Positions 1 to 7,640 are shown, counted from the stretch's first letter. The stretch is 64,000 nucleotides of DNA from Mycolicibacterium psychrotolerans (GCF_010729305.1 NZ_AP022574.1:2232001-2296000); one strand, 5' to 3'. Numbers and translations: made by a program. Notes: generated by a model not told the origin, from the sequence alone.

Positions 1-288
1 CGAGCGATCGAGTTCATCGACGATGGGATTGGATGCACCGTTCTCGCGGATCTCTGTAGCGCGGAGTGGCAAGTCGCACTAATCGATCCACTGCCATGCC
101 CAATCACCATCGCATGGGGTGGCAAGGAGCGGCTATTACCTACCGCGGCACACGGCACGATACGACCCTTGCCGCAAGCAAACATTGTGACTCTCCCGAA
201 CGTGGGCCATGTCCCCATGGTCGACGATCCTGGCTTGGTGGCTCGCACAATTCTCACCACTACCGGAGCACTTACGGTTGACGATTAG
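1..288 (+). CDS. alpha/beta hydrolase, C-terminal fragment (5' end outside window)
   Basis: Frame 1 is open from the window edge to a TAG at 286-288, giving 95 residues with no start codon inside the window. It contains PCPITIAWGGKERLLP followed by LPNVGHVPMVDDP, the standard end of an alpha/beta hydrolase. The first motif is the strand carrying the acidic triad residue region, and the His of GHVPM is the expected catalytic His. The nucleophile elbow would lie upstream and cannot be seen. The gene sits in a patch of lower GC than the rest of the window, and copy A of the 33-bp repeat starts 2 bp after its stop. The substrate cannot be inferred. Confidence 0.75.
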   Translation, partial: RAIEFIDDGIGCTVLADLCSAEWQVALIDPLPCPITIAWGGKERLLPTAAHGTIRPLPQANIVTLPNVGHVPMVDDPGLVARTILTTTGALTVDD

Positions 289-290
289 TC

Positions 291-323
291 GCGACGTGGT
301 GGAGTTCCGCTTCAACGTCTGAG
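291..323 (+). repeat. 33-bp repeat, copy A
   Basis: Core ACGTGGTGGAGTTCCGCTTC continuing to AACGTCTGAG. It lies 2 bp after the stop of the hydrolase fragment. The last 30 bp are identical to copy B (476-508), with related copies at 1285-1317 and 1735-1767. Read as protein, the copies look like a C-terminus (VVEFRFNV, stop). Confidence 0.75.
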
Positions 324-343
324 AGGTCGGGAGCCGATCACAA

Positions 344-401
344 TGTCAGGCTGAGAGGCTTGCGACGCACATATATCCATCGCGGAGCTGTCAGCCTGAC
401 A
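344..401. promoter_or_regulatory. two tandem 13-bp palindromes (candidate operators)
   Basis: TGTCAGCCTGACA at 389-401 is a perfect 6-1-6 palindrome. TGTCAGGCTGAGA at 344-356 matches the same pattern with one mismatch. The arms also pair over 12 bp with each other (343-354 with 391-402). A CATATAT element lies between them at 370-376. The size and symmetry are typical of sites for a dimeric TetR- or GntR-type repressor. Which protein binds is unknown, and no regulator gene is adjacent within the window. Confidence 0.5.
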
Positions 402-475
402 TCGCGTATTGCATTCGGTCAGAAAGCGGCAGCCGTTGATGGGCACCTCGTACGCCGCAGACGTTTATCAACCGC

Positions 476-508
476 GGAACGTGGTGGAGTTCCGCTTCAA
501 CGTCTGAG
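476..508 (+). repeat. 33-bp repeat, copy B
   Basis: Shares 30 consecutive bases with copy A. It ends in a TGA (505-507) that closes a short open frame starting near 400. Confidence 0.75.
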
Positions 509-587
509 CGGCGTTTCGATTCAACATGGGCAACTAGGCATCGCGTGGCACCGCGATTCGGCGACACGGGTTACCGCAGCTGGTCTA

Positions 588-1231
588 ATGATCGCCATGC
601 CGCTCGTTGAACGTGCGCTTGCCGCGCTGGCCCGCCAGCTCGGTGAACCAACCGGGTTCGCAGGCCGGGTTGTCGGACGGCTGCTCAACCGTGGCAATCG
701 GTCGGTTGTCCTCGCTGCGGTCGCCGCCACGGATTGCGGACCTGCCGCAGAAGTCGCCGACATCGGATTCGGAGGAGGCGTCGGACTCGACATTCTGCTC
801 GATCGCGATGTCGCAGTTGTCCACGGCGTCGAGATGTCGGAGACGATGCTCACTGAAGCGAAGCGCCGGTTCTCTGACCCCATTGCTCGCGGGCGCTTAC
901 GTCTGTATTCCGGCCGGATGGAAAGTCTGCCCCTCGAAGATTCCGCACTGGACGCGATCATCTCGACGAACACGATCTATTTCGTGCCGGACCTCGCCGC
1001 AGCGATGAGTGAGCTCGTGAGAGTGCTGCGGCCTGGCGGGCGACTGGTACTCGGGGTTGGTGATCCGGGTCGGATGTCCAGAATGCCCTTCACTCGCCAA
1101 GGATCCGGTTGCGCCCCATCGACGAACTCATGCCGGTCATCCGCGAGGCAGGATTCGGTGAGATCGAGGACAGGCGCGTCGGCGATGGCCAAGGGGCGTT
1201 CCATCTTCTGGTGTGCGATTTGCCGGGCTGA
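588..1231 (+). pseudogene. class I SAM-dependent methyltransferase, broken by a one-base deletion
   Basis: From ATG 588 the frame encodes a class I methyltransferase: glycine-rich SAM loop VADIGFGGGVGLD at residues 56-68, acidic strand end GVEMSE, and the post-core LVRVLRPGGRLVLGVGD. At about 1103 (GGATCCGG) the frame is lost. The -1 frame then continues with RLRPIDELMPVIREAGFG and HLLVCDLPG to TGA 1229-1231. Adding one T (GGATTCCGG) would restore a single 645-nt gene of 214 codons, a normal length for the family. It is either a real pseudogene or a base-call error. The open frame does extend upstream to 360 in the same phase, but that part resembles nothing and contains a repeat copy, so I start at 588. 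Small-molecule methyltransferase is inferred; the substrate is unknown. Confidence 0.75.
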
Positions 1232-1284
1232 CGTGGCGGCTGGCGACTGCACCCTGGCGCAGCGACGAGATGTTCATCGGAGAC

Positions 1285-1317
1285 GTAGCGTGGTCGAGAT
1301 CGGCGTCAACGTCTGAG
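1285..1317 (+). repeat. 33-bp repeat, copy C
   Basis: GCGTGGTCGAGATCGGCGTC continuing to AACGTCTGAG. About 27 of 33 positions match copy A. It lies after the methyltransferase stop (1231) and just ahead of the SnoaL-like gene. Confidence 0.65.
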
Positions 1318-1330
1318 CAGCAGGAGACCG

Positions 1331-1726
1331 ATGAACAACGAGCTACTTCCGGTTTATCGCGACTACCTGGCCTGCCTCAACGAACGGCGATGGGACGACC
1401 TCGGACGGTTCGTCGCAGAGGATGTCGTCTACAACCGGAAGCCGATAGGTCTCAGCGGCTATCGGGCGATGTTGGAGGCCGACGTCGCAGTGACACCGGA
1501 CCTTGAGTTCGTTCCGGAGATCCTGCTCGCCGACGACCGCGTGGTGTCGTGCAGGCTGTTCTTTCGGTGCACTCCACAGCAGGCGCTTCTGGGTATCGAG
1601 CCGACAGGTCGACGAGTCTCGTTTCCGGAGCACGTCTTCTACGCCTTCGCCGATCGGCGGATCGTCGAAGTGTGGTCGGTGATCGACAAGGAGACGATTC
1701 GCGAGCAGTTATCCGAGGAGTTGTAG
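1331..1726 (+). CDS. SnoaL-like / NTF2-fold protein
   Basis: 131 residues from ATG 1331, with GGAGACC as ribosome binding site. The protein has the pattern of the SnoaL-like polyketide cyclase / ester cyclase family: an N-terminal helix YRDYLACLNERRWDDL, then AEDVVYN, a GLSGYRAML segment, and a closing beta sheet FPEHVFYAFADRRIVEVWSV. The NTF2 fold forms a cone-shaped pocket used by isomerases, cyclases and dehydratases, so the reaction cannot be read from sequence. A His (FPEH) and an Asp (VAEDVV) lie where family members often place polar active-site groups. It belongs to the low-GC cassette-like patch. Copy D of the repeat begins 9 bp after its stop. Confidence 0.75.
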   Translation: MNNELLPVYRDYLACLNERRWDDLGRFVAEDVVYNRKPIGLSGYRAMLEADVAVTPDLEFVPEILLADDRVVSCRLFFRCTPQQALLGIEPTGRRVSFPEHVFYAFADRRIVEVWSVIDKETIREQLSEEL

Positions 1727-1734
1727 AACCGACG

Positions 1735-1767
1735 GCGACGTGGTCGAGTTCCGTACGACGCTGTGAA
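1735..1767 (+). repeat. 33-bp repeat, copy D (most divergent)
   Basis: GCGACGTGGTCGAGTTCCGT continuing to ACGACGCTGTGAA. The first 20 bases match copy A closely (one change to the 18th base). The end needs a gap to align. It follows the SnoaL-like gene by 8 bp. Confidence 0.55.
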
Positions 1768-1849
1768 GTCAGAACTGAGGGCATCGCGGCGTCGGTTTCG
1801 CTGAGACACGTAGCAGATCCATTGCACGCCAGAACACAAGAGGGCCCAG

Positions 1850-2989
1850 ATGTCGCTGTCCGCGGGTAGCCGGATCGGTATCGCCGGTGCGGCAGTGGTC
1901 GGCGTCGCTTTCGGCATGGCCCGCTACGCCTACGGTGTGACGCTGCCCGATATCCGTCAGGAACTGCACTTGTCGGAGCCGGTGCTCGGCCTGATCGCCA
2001 GTGCCACGTTCAGCGGTTACCTGGCCGCCCTGCTGCTCGTGGGGCCATTGACCGCGCGACGCGGCTCGCGGGCGCCGACAACCGTGGGCGGGGTCTGCGG
2101 CGCTCTGGGGGCGATCATCGTGGCGATGGCGCATGCACCGTGGATTCTTGCCGCCGGTGCCGTCTTGGCCGGAAGTGCGGGCGGCTGGGTCTGGGCGCCC
2201 TACTCCGACATTGTGACGAAAATCGTTGCCCGTCAACAGCAGCCGAGGGCGCTGGCGATGATCACCACCGGCACCGGCGGCGGCCTCGTCGTTCTGGGCG
2301 GTTTGTCCGCCCTGGCCGTGTTGGGGTCCTGGCGGCTGATCTGGGTCGGTGTCGCCCTCGCCGCTGTGATCGCCGCCGTGGTGAACCTCCGCCTCGTGCC
2401 CCGGACGATCCCGCATGCGCGCTCCGACGGCCAGCGTGGTGCCCTCTGGGTGGCCAGAGCGCTTCCCGTCCCGGCCTGTTACTCGGTCGTCTATTTCGGG
2501 GTCATCGTCGTCTACTTCACCTACGCCGCGGACGTCCTGGGCAGCGGCAGCGTGCCTGCGGCTGCAGTCCCGGCGCTCTACGCCGCCGTGGGTATCAGCG
2601 GCCTGGTGGCCGTGGCGACAGGGGCGATGGCGAAGCGAGCGGGCAGCATGCGGCTTGCCGGATTGTGTCTTGTTGCGGTCGGTGTCGCATTGGCGCTCCT
2701 CGGACTCGCCGGCGACTCTCTGGGCGCGACGGCGGTCTCGGCGTGCATCTTCGGCGTGGGGTACATGACCGGATCGGCGGTGCTCGCAGTCTGGACCGCC
2801 GAGTTGGTTCCCGCTCGCGCGGGCGCGGCGTTCACGGGCTGCCTGATCGTGGGGGCAGTCAGCTCAGCCGTTGCGCCGGCCCTCGCGGGTGCAGCGCTCC
2901 CGAGTGTGGGGTTGGGCCCGTTGCTCGTGCTGACCGCCGCGGTGTCGCTGTTCAGCGGGGTGGCTCTTGTTCTGCGTGGACGGCGATAG
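1850..2989 (+). CDS. MFS transporter
   Basis: 379 residues, almost all in hydrophobic helices (about 11-12 membrane segments), with the compact architecture of the major facilitator superfamily. The N-terminus has MARYAYGVTLPDIRQEL, seen in YbfB/YjiJ- and CynX-like MFS proteins, then GYLAALLLVGPLTARRGSR as the loop 2-3 region. An Arg-rich loop (RTIPHARSDGQRG) separates the two halves. It likely exports or imports a small molecule in the inner membrane, substrate unknown. The gene starts the normal high-GC part of the window and is followed at 108 bp by a DUF4239-like gene in the same direction. Confidence 0.8.
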   Translation: MSLSAGSRIGIAGAAVVGVAFGMARYAYGVTLPDIRQELHLSEPVLGLIASATFSGYLAALLLVGPLTARRGSRAPTTVGGVCGALGAIIVAMAHAPWILAAGAVLAGSAGGWVWAPYSDIVTKIVARQQQPRALAMITTGTGGGLVVLGGLSALAVLGSWRLIWVGVALAAVIAAVVNLRLVPRTIPHARSDGQRGALWVARALPVPACYSVVYFGVIVVYFTYAADVLGSGSVPAAAVPALYAAVGISGLVAVATGAMAKRAGSMRLAGLCLVAVGVALALLGLAGDSLGATAVSACIFGVGYMTGSAVLAVWTAELVPARAGAAFTGCLIVGAVSSAVAPALAGAALPSVGLGPLLVLTAAVSLFSGVALVLRGRR

Positions 2990-3097
2990 GGCCCGAGCTC
3001 ACCGATCGTCGATATGAGCGGGGCGCCGGGCAGTACGTTGAACACGGCCAACCGCGGGCGCGCTTCGACGTTCTCGCGGTGGAGAGCGAGGGGCGCG

Positions 3098-3859
3098 ATG
3101 AAAGACGTTCTGATCGGCATCGCCGTCTTCGCGATCATTTTCGGCGGCGCAATGGTGGGCATGTTCCTCGGGAAGGTGCTTCCGGATCCACATCTGAGCG
3201 CTGAGTCACGCGACGCCATCCGGACCGTCATGGCAACGCTCGGGACGCTCTCGGCGGTGGTGCTCGGCCTGCTCACCGGCTCCTCCATCAGCTCGCTCGC
3301 CGAGAAGGAGGGCGAATTGCGAAGCGCAGGTGTGCAATTCATCATGCTCGATCGCACCCTGGCCGAGTACGGGCCCGAGACCGCCCCTATCCGGGCGTTG
3401 GCCAAAGATCAGCTCGCACAACGAATAGGCCAGATCTGGCCCGAGGAAGGCGGTGCGGTGTCGCTGACCGCGCTCGGCAGCGGGGCAGGCATCATTCTGG
3501 TTCAGCAGAAACTCTTCGAATTGTCCCCGCAGACCGAACGGCAGCGGTGGCTGCGGTCCAACGCAATAGAGAACACCAACACGATTGCGCAGTCGCGGTG
3601 GACCACCGTCGAACAGATCGGAAGCCGATTCCCCTGGGCCTTCTTCGTCGTCGTCGTGTCGTGGCTGGCGTTGATCTTCGCCAGTTTCGGTTTGTTCGCA
3701 CCGCGGAACGCCAGCGTGATCGCGGCGCTGCTGGTCGCCGCGATCGCACTGGCCGGACCGATCTTCATGATGCTCGAAACGGATCAGCCGTACGGCGGGC
3801 TGGTCAAGATTCCCAGCACCTCCCTGCGTGTTGCGTTGGATCAGATGGGTCGCTCCTGA
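3098..3859 (+). CDS. DUF4239 / bestrophin-like membrane protein
   Basis: 253 residues from ATG 3098, chosen because GGAGAGCGAGGGG precedes it. The frame is open further upstream to 3014 without a plausible start. There are two hydrophobic segments at the N-terminus (residues 3-29 and about 45-65), a soluble helical middle (residues 70-165) and two more at about 175-225. This 2+2 arrangement around a soluble domain, with RTVMATLGTLSAVVLGLLTGSS at the second helix, is the pattern of the DUF4239 bestrophin-like family. Function is not established; a channel or scaffold role is only a guess from the name. Confidence 0.65.
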   Translation: MKDVLIGIAVFAIIFGGAMVGMFLGKVLPDPHLSAESRDAIRTVMATLGTLSAVVLGLLTGSSISSLAEKEGELRSAGVQFIMLDRTLAEYGPETAPIRALAKDQLAQRIGQIWPEEGGAVSLTALGSGAGIILVQQKLFELSPQTERQRWLRSNAIENTNTIAQSRWTTVEQIGSRFPWAFFVVVVSWLALIFASFGLFAPRNASVIAALLVAAIALAGPIFMMLETDQPYGGLVKIPSTSLRVALDQMGRS

Positions 3860-3913
3860 GCCCTCTGATGCTGAACTGGCCGCATGACGCGGCTGTCGGC
3901 GTAGAATTTTCCG

Positions 3914-4660
3914 GTGAGTTTTGTCGTATCGCCCAAGGCTTATGCCCGTTTCATGGGCCGGTACGCCGAGCCGCTCGCGGAGGTCTTCGTGGCGTTCGCC
4001 CGGGTCGGCGCGCGCGACCAGGTGCTCGACGTGGGCTGCGGGCCAGGCGCGTTGACGGCACAGTTGCTGTCGGTCGGAGCCGAAGTCGCGGCGATCGATC
4101 CGTCACCACCGTTCATCGACGCAATGCGTACGCGCTTTGCAGACACTGACGCGCGTCTCGGTACTGCGGAGGAGTTGCCTTATGAGACTGCGTCCTTCGA
4201 CGCTGCTCTGGCGCAATTGGTGGTCCATTTCATGACGGATCCGGTGGTTGCCCTCAGACAGATGGCGCGGGTGACTCGGCCTGGCGGTGTCATTGCAGCG
4301 TGCGTGTGGGACGGCCCGACCGGCGCATTGGCGCCGTTTTGGGATGCGGTTCACGTGATCGACCCTGGCGCGCAGGACGAAGCGCTCCTCTCGGGGGCGC
4401 ACCGAGGTCACCTGACTGAGCTTTTCGATGCTGCCGGCCTGCGTGACGTGGACGAAGTTCCCATCGCGGCCGAGGTCGTGCACCCGACGTTCGAGGAGTG
4501 GTGGGAGCCCTACACGTACGGAGTGGGTCCCGCCGGCGATTACGTCCAGAGACTCGGTGACGACCGCCGCGCGCTTCTCGAAACCGTGGCCCGCGACCGT
4601 CTGGGCAGCGGGCCGTTCACCGTTATCGCCACCGCATGGGCCGTCCGCGGGACCGTATGA
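3914..4660 (+). CDS. class I SAM-dependent methyltransferase
   Basis: 248 residues from GTG 3914. Motif I is VLDVGCGPGALTAQ (residues 37-50), with VAAIDPSPPF as the acidic strand 2 and ARVTRPGGVIAACVWDG as the strand 4-5 region, all normal for a Methyltransf_11/25 enzyme. The C-terminal half (FEEWWEPYTYGVGPAG) is like small-molecule methyltransferases found widely in mycobacteria. No key residue appears missing. The acceptor is unknown. It converges on the nitroreductase gene, 28 bp apart, with no clear hairpin between them. Confidence 0.8.
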   Translation: MSFVVSPKAYARFMGRYAEPLAEVFVAFARVGARDQVLDVGCGPGALTAQLLSVGAEVAAIDPSPPFIDAMRTRFADTDARLGTAEELPYETASFDAALAQLVVHFMTDPVVALRQMARVTRPGGVIAACVWDGPTGALAPFWDAVHVIDPGAQDEALLSGAHRGHLTELFDAAGLRDVDEVPIAAEVVHPTFEEWWEPYTYGVGPAGDYVQRLGDDRRALLETVARDRLGSGPFTVIATAWAVRGTV

Positions 4661-4688
4661 CGGCGCCACCGCGCCACGTGGAGACCAG

Positions 4689-5183
4689 TCAGCGGGGAGT
4701 CAGCCGCATGATCGGGATCTGCCGACCGGTCGAGGACGTCTTCTCGCGGTAGTCGTCGTAGCCGGGGTAGACCTTCTCGGCCAGCGCGAAGAGGCGAGCG
4801 TACTCGTCCGGGTCCGTGACCTCGGTGGCCGTGAACGGCTCGTCGCCGAACTCGCACTCCGGATGCACGGTCAGGTTGAAATACCACGACGGATGCCGGC
4901 GCTTCCCGTAGTTCGACGCGATCAGGATCACGTCGGATCCGTCGTGGAAGTACGTCAACTGGGTCTGGCGCCGCTGCCCCGACTTCGCCCCTGTCGACAC
5001 CAGCGGCGCGTTGATGATCGGGCCCATGTTGACCCGGCCACCGGTCAGCCGGAACAGATACGGGTCGGTGCGGCGGGCGACGTGGCGGGCTACGAACTGA
5101 CCGACAGTCGACCGGCCGAAGCGCACACCGCGCTGGTAGGAGCGGCCGCGATTGCGGTGGGGGTCGACATAGCGAAGCGGCAT
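4689..5183 (-). CDS. deazaflavin (F420)-dependent nitroreductase family protein
   Basis: 164 residues. The core TGAKSGQRRQTQLTYFHDG, then NYGKRRHPSWYFNLTVHPEC, is the signature of the F420H2-dependent Ddn/FDOR-A family: a split beta-barrel that binds cofactor F420 through the basic GAKSG-R-T region. Family members reduce quinones, nitroaromatics or unsaturated compounds, and Ddn of M. tuberculosis activates pretomanid. The C-terminus (YDDYREKTSSTGRQIPIMRLTPR) is also typical. The N-terminus lacks a signal peptide, so it acts in the cytoplasm or at the membrane face. The natural substrate is unknown. It is followed downstream by the convergent methyltransferase gene. Confidence 0.8.
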   Translation of the reverse strand: MPLRYVDPHRNRGRSYQRGVRFGRSTVGQFVARHVARRTDPYLFRLTGGRVNMGPIINAPLVSTGAKSGQRRQTQLTYFHDGSDVILIASNYGKRRHPSWYFNLTVHPECEFGDEPFTATEVTDPDEYARLFALAEKVYPGYDDYREKTSSTGRQIPIMRLTPR

Positions 5184-5206
5184 ACCGGCAAGCTACCCGA
5201 GCCCGC

Positions 5207-5434
5207 TCAGCGGTAACCGCGCCGGCGAGCGCCACCGACCCGACGGTGCGCGGAGCGTTGCAGCTGGCTGGCCGCCACCAACGCCACCAGCGTGACCGTC
5301 TGGCGGGCCAGCGCCGGGCGCCGCATGCGCTGCTGCCAGGTCGGCGTCCGCCTGGTGGCACGACGGCCCAGCAGGTACCCCAGCAGCCCGGACGCCGCCA
5401 TCAGCGAGATCACCACGACGGCCGCCATGATCAT
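5207..5434 (-). CDS. small membrane protein, basic tail
   Basis: 75 residues: a hydrophobic segment (IMAAVVVISLMAASGLLGYLLG, about residues 2-23), an Arg-rich stretch, a second mildly hydrophobic segment (TVTLVALVAASQL) and a basic tail ending GGARRRGYR. Same strand as the nitroreductase, 23 bp upstream of it, so possibly in one transcript. No known family is recognised. Codon position bias looks normal, which is the main support for it being real. Confidence 0.5.
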   Translation of the reverse strand: MIMAAVVVISLMAASGLLGYLLGRRATRRTPTWQQRMRRPALARQTVTLVALVAASQLQRSAHRRVGGARRRGYR

Positions 5435-5490
5435 CGAGCCTGCCCGACGGCGGTCGCGGTCCGGTCACGAACGAGCCACACCTGAACGGC

Positions 5491-5524
5491 CGATGGCCGC
5501 CCGGATCTCTCCGGACGGCCATCG
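5491..5524 (-). terminator. hairpin after the 5539-5919 gene
   Basis: Arms 5491-5505 and 5510-5524 pair over 15 bp with one mismatch around a 4-nt loop (TCTC). It lies 15 bp past the stop of the minus-strand secreted-protein gene. There is no U tract, as is common for mycobacterial terminators. Confidence 0.55.
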
Positions 5525-5538
5525 ACATGCGTTCGAGC

Positions 5539-5919
5539 TCAGGCGGCGTACCCGATGAACAATCCGTTCCACCAGATGCCCCACGAGTTGCTGCCGGGGT
5601 TCCACACCAGCGGCTGCGGATCGCGGATGCCGAGGTCGAGCCAGTTCCACGGCCGCCACACCGCCGGCAGGCCGACGCGCACCGGGTCGCCCCAATGGCC
5701 GGGCGGAACACCGGTCAGGCCGAGGACCGGCACGTTGCCGTTCTTGACCTGTCCGGGCGGGCCGAACGGGTTGTGCCCCGGCGGGTCGCCGGGCACCCAG
5801 ATGTCATCGCCGCCGTGCCCGGGCTTCGCCTGGGCGATTCCGGCGCCGACGCCGACAATGGCCGATCCCAGTGCTGCGGCAGCCACCGCACCTGCTGCGA
5901 TTCTCTTGAACTGAGTCAT
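5539..5919 (-). CDS. small secreted Pro/Gly/Trp-rich protein
   Basis: 126 residues from ATG 5919, preceded by an AGGAGGAG ribosome binding site. The open frame runs to 5997, but the signal peptide starts here: MTQFKRIAAGAVAAAALGSA with cleavage expected after AQA (near residue 31). The mature part is rich in Pro, Gly and Trp (GDPPGHNPFGPPGQ, VWRPWNWLDLG, SWGIWWNGLFIG), resembling small secreted mycobacterial proteins of unknown function. No cysteines are seen in the mature part. Expected location is the cell envelope or outside the cell. Confidence 0.7.
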   Translation of the reverse strand: MTQFKRIAAGAVAAAALGSAIVGVGAGIAQAKPGHGGDDIWVPGDPPGHNPFGPPGQVKNGNVPVLGLTGVPPGHWGDPVRVGLPAVWRPWNWLDLGIRDPQPLVWNPGSNSWGIWWNGLFIGYAA

Positions 5920-6039
5920 GAACTCCTCCTCAGAGTCGCTGTTCAACGCGCCGGTCGCCGCGAATACGTGGCTCCGGCCGGCAACGACCCCCCGCACCGG
6001 TTCTCAGAGTAACCACAGATTGAAGCGACCAAACGCTCC

Positions 6040-6957
6040 CTAGGGTCTAGCGCTCAGCGCCCCGATGCTGTTACCGGCCTTGTTGGTGAACCACATCACA
6101 GCGGGATCGGGGCCTGGCTTGATGTCGAACGGTCCGTCGACGTCGGGCGGTGCGCCGAGGAACTCCCACGACCCCGTTCCCGGTCGGTGACCGACGATGG
6201 TGTTGGCCGCAGAGTCGACGAACCACACCCGACCGTCCACGCCGCTGCAGACGCCATCGGGTTCCCGCAGCCGGTCCTCGATCGTGTGTCGCAGGGTGGC
6301 CGCAGGATCGCGAGGATCGAAGCACAGCAGCCCGGCCGGCTCCCGGGTGGTCAGCCACAGCAGGCCGTCAGGGGTCTGCGCCCACGCTCGCGGGAGCGCG
6401 GGAAGTGCGTCGATGGTCGTCACCGTGCCGGTGGCCACGTCGAGGGTGCCGAGGGTGCCCGCCGCCGAGTTCACCCACCACACCTGCCCGTCCCGTGTGA
6501 CGAACAGTGCCGCGGGGGCGGCGATCCGGGGATCGGTGACGATGCGCAGCGATGCGGTGGGATCGGCTGCGCGGGGATCGAGCGAGCCGATGGCGTCGAT
6601 GCCGCGCAGGCTGAACCACATCCGCCCGTCGGGGCCTGTCTTGAGCGCGACGGGGCGGCTGCCGTCGGGCAGCGCGTACATGCTGATCGTCGAAGCCGGG
6701 TCCGCCGCGCCCGGGTCGATCGCCCCGAGGGCGTCCGAACCGAGGCTGGTGAACCAGACCCTACCGTCGGGACCGGGAAAGATGTTGGCGGGAAAGCGGA
6801 TTGCGCCGGGCGACGCGGCGAAGAACTGCACCGTCCCGTCGCGCACCTGGCCCGCGCGATCGTCGCCGATGTTGGTGAACCAGACGTCCCCGTCGGCGGC
6901 GATGATGCCCGACGGCGCATTGAGATCGGGGTGGCGGAGGGCGGTGATCGACGGCAC
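6040..6957 (-). CDS. virginiamycin B lyase-like beta-propeller protein
   Basis: 305 residues from GTG 6957. About seven repeats of the form DGxVWFT / DGRMWFS / DGLLWLTT every 40-45 residues, each followed by IGxLDP or LGTLD, make a beta-propeller of the Vgb (streptogramin lyase) / SMP-30-like type. True Vgb enzymes linearise streptogramin B using a conserved His/Glu pair. I cannot assign those residues with confidence, so resistance activity should not be assumed. No signal peptide is visible. It is followed 23 bp upstream on the same strand by a membrane-anchored protein gene. Confidence 0.7.
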   Translation of the reverse strand: MPSITALRHPDLNAPSGIIAADGDVWFTNIGDDRAGQVRDGTVQFFAASPGAIRFPANIFPGPDGRVWFTSLGSDALGAIDPGAADPASTISMYALPDGSRPVALKTGPDGRMWFSLRGIDAIGSLDPRAADPTASLRIVTDPRIAAPAALFVTRDGQVWWVNSAAGTLGTLDVATGTVTTIDALPALPRAWAQTPDGLLWLTTREPAGLLCFDPRDPAATLRHTIEDRLREPDGVCSGVDGRVWFVDSAANTIVGHRPGTGSWEFLGAPPDVDGPFDIKPGPDPAVMWFTNKAGNSIGALSARP

Positions 6958-6980
6958 GGTGGAAGGCTACGACGTCCGGC

Positions 6981-7544
6981 TCACCCTGCGCGGTACTCCA
7001 CGACCGGGTCGCGGCTCTGCAGGGCCTCCCCGGAGATCACGACCAGTTCGGTGGGGGACAGCCGGTAGGTGGTGCCGTCGTTGCGGGCCTCGAACCCGGC
7101 CGGTATCGGTCGCACGTCGTCGAGTCGTAACGACGCGCCGTCCTGCAGCCGGACGCCGCGGTAGGTGTAGTCGCCTGCGCCCGCCTGGCACACCACGATC
7201 ACCGAGCGCTCGGTGCGGGCGACGACGACGGCGCGTTCCGTGGTGTCGCAGCGCGCCGGCGAGCCGACGAAGCCCTGGCTGTCCGTCGCCGGTGCGACGG
7301 CCTGCGGACGTTGTGGCGCGGGCTTGGGCTTGGGGGCGGTGGTCACCCACTGCGACACCGTGTTCGGTTGTGCGGGGACCGACTGCACCTCGGTCGGAGC
7401 GGACGTTCGTGACTGGAACAGGGCGAAGACGATGACGAGGGTGCCGACGGAGGCGACCACGATGGACAGCGCCGACAGTCGGGATCTCGGTGTCGGCCCG
7501 GTCGGCGGGTCGTGGGCAGGGGCGTCGGCGGTGACGGTCGGCAT
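6981..7544 (-). CDS. membrane-anchored protein of unknown function
   Basis: 187 residues from ATG 7544 (GGGAG precedes it). Layout: a Pro-rich cytoplasmic N-terminus, one membrane segment (LSALSIVVASVGTLVIVFAL), then a Pro/Lys-rich linker (PKPKPAPQRPQAVAPA) and a small beta-rich outer domain (residues about 95-187) with two cysteines (ARCDTTERAVV and VIVCQAG) that could form a disulfide. The domain is reminiscent of small serine-protease or PknB-substrate-like outer domains of mycobacterial membrane proteins, but I do not recognise a family. Same strand as the beta-propeller gene and probably co-transcribed with it. Confidence 0.6.
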   Translation of the reverse strand: MPTVTADAPAHDPPTGPTPRSRLSALSIVVASVGTLVIVFALFQSRTSAPTEVQSVPAQPNTVSQWVTTAPKPKPAPQRPQAVAPATDSQGFVGSPARCDTTERAVVVARTERSVIVVCQAGAGDYTYRGVRLQDGASLRLDDVRPIPAGFEARNDGTTYRLSPTELVVISGEALQSRDPVVEYRAG

Positions 7545-7640
7545 GCCTGCGCTCCCTCGTTGCACGTGTGCTCGACACCAGCAAAGCACTGCAGGGGCCG
7601 GAAACCCGGTATCCGGATCGGCGTTTCGCCGAATGCCCGG

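Larger units (their letters stand above)
289..587. other. intergenic stretch with repeats and palindromes, no convincing gene
   Basis: About 299 bases without a supported gene. It holds two copies of the 33-bp repeat (291-323 and 476-508), two 13-bp palindromes (344-356 and 389-401), an AT-rich CATATAT box between them, and a short open frame (400-507) that reads like the tail of a protein ending in NVVEFRFNV. The line starting at 361 has 33 G+C in 60 bases against about 43 in 60 in typical coding lines of this window. It looks like decayed or recombined DNA with a regulatory region in it. Confidence 0.5.

Noticed and set aside
360..587. N-terminal extension of the methyltransferase up to 360
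   Set aside because: The added 76 residues match no family, include a repeat copy and palindrome arm, and the SAM fold is complete from 588.
291..1767. Integron attC sites or a CRISPR array from the four repeats
   Set aside because: No RYYYAAC/GTTRRRY core pair and no imperfect stem of attC type. Spacing is irregular (150-800 bp) and contains genes, so not CRISPR.
6040..6957. Streptogramin resistance by the Vgb-like protein
   Set aside because: Beta-propeller repeats are clear, but the catalytic His/Glu set could not be placed; most actinobacterial relatives have no shown lyase activity.
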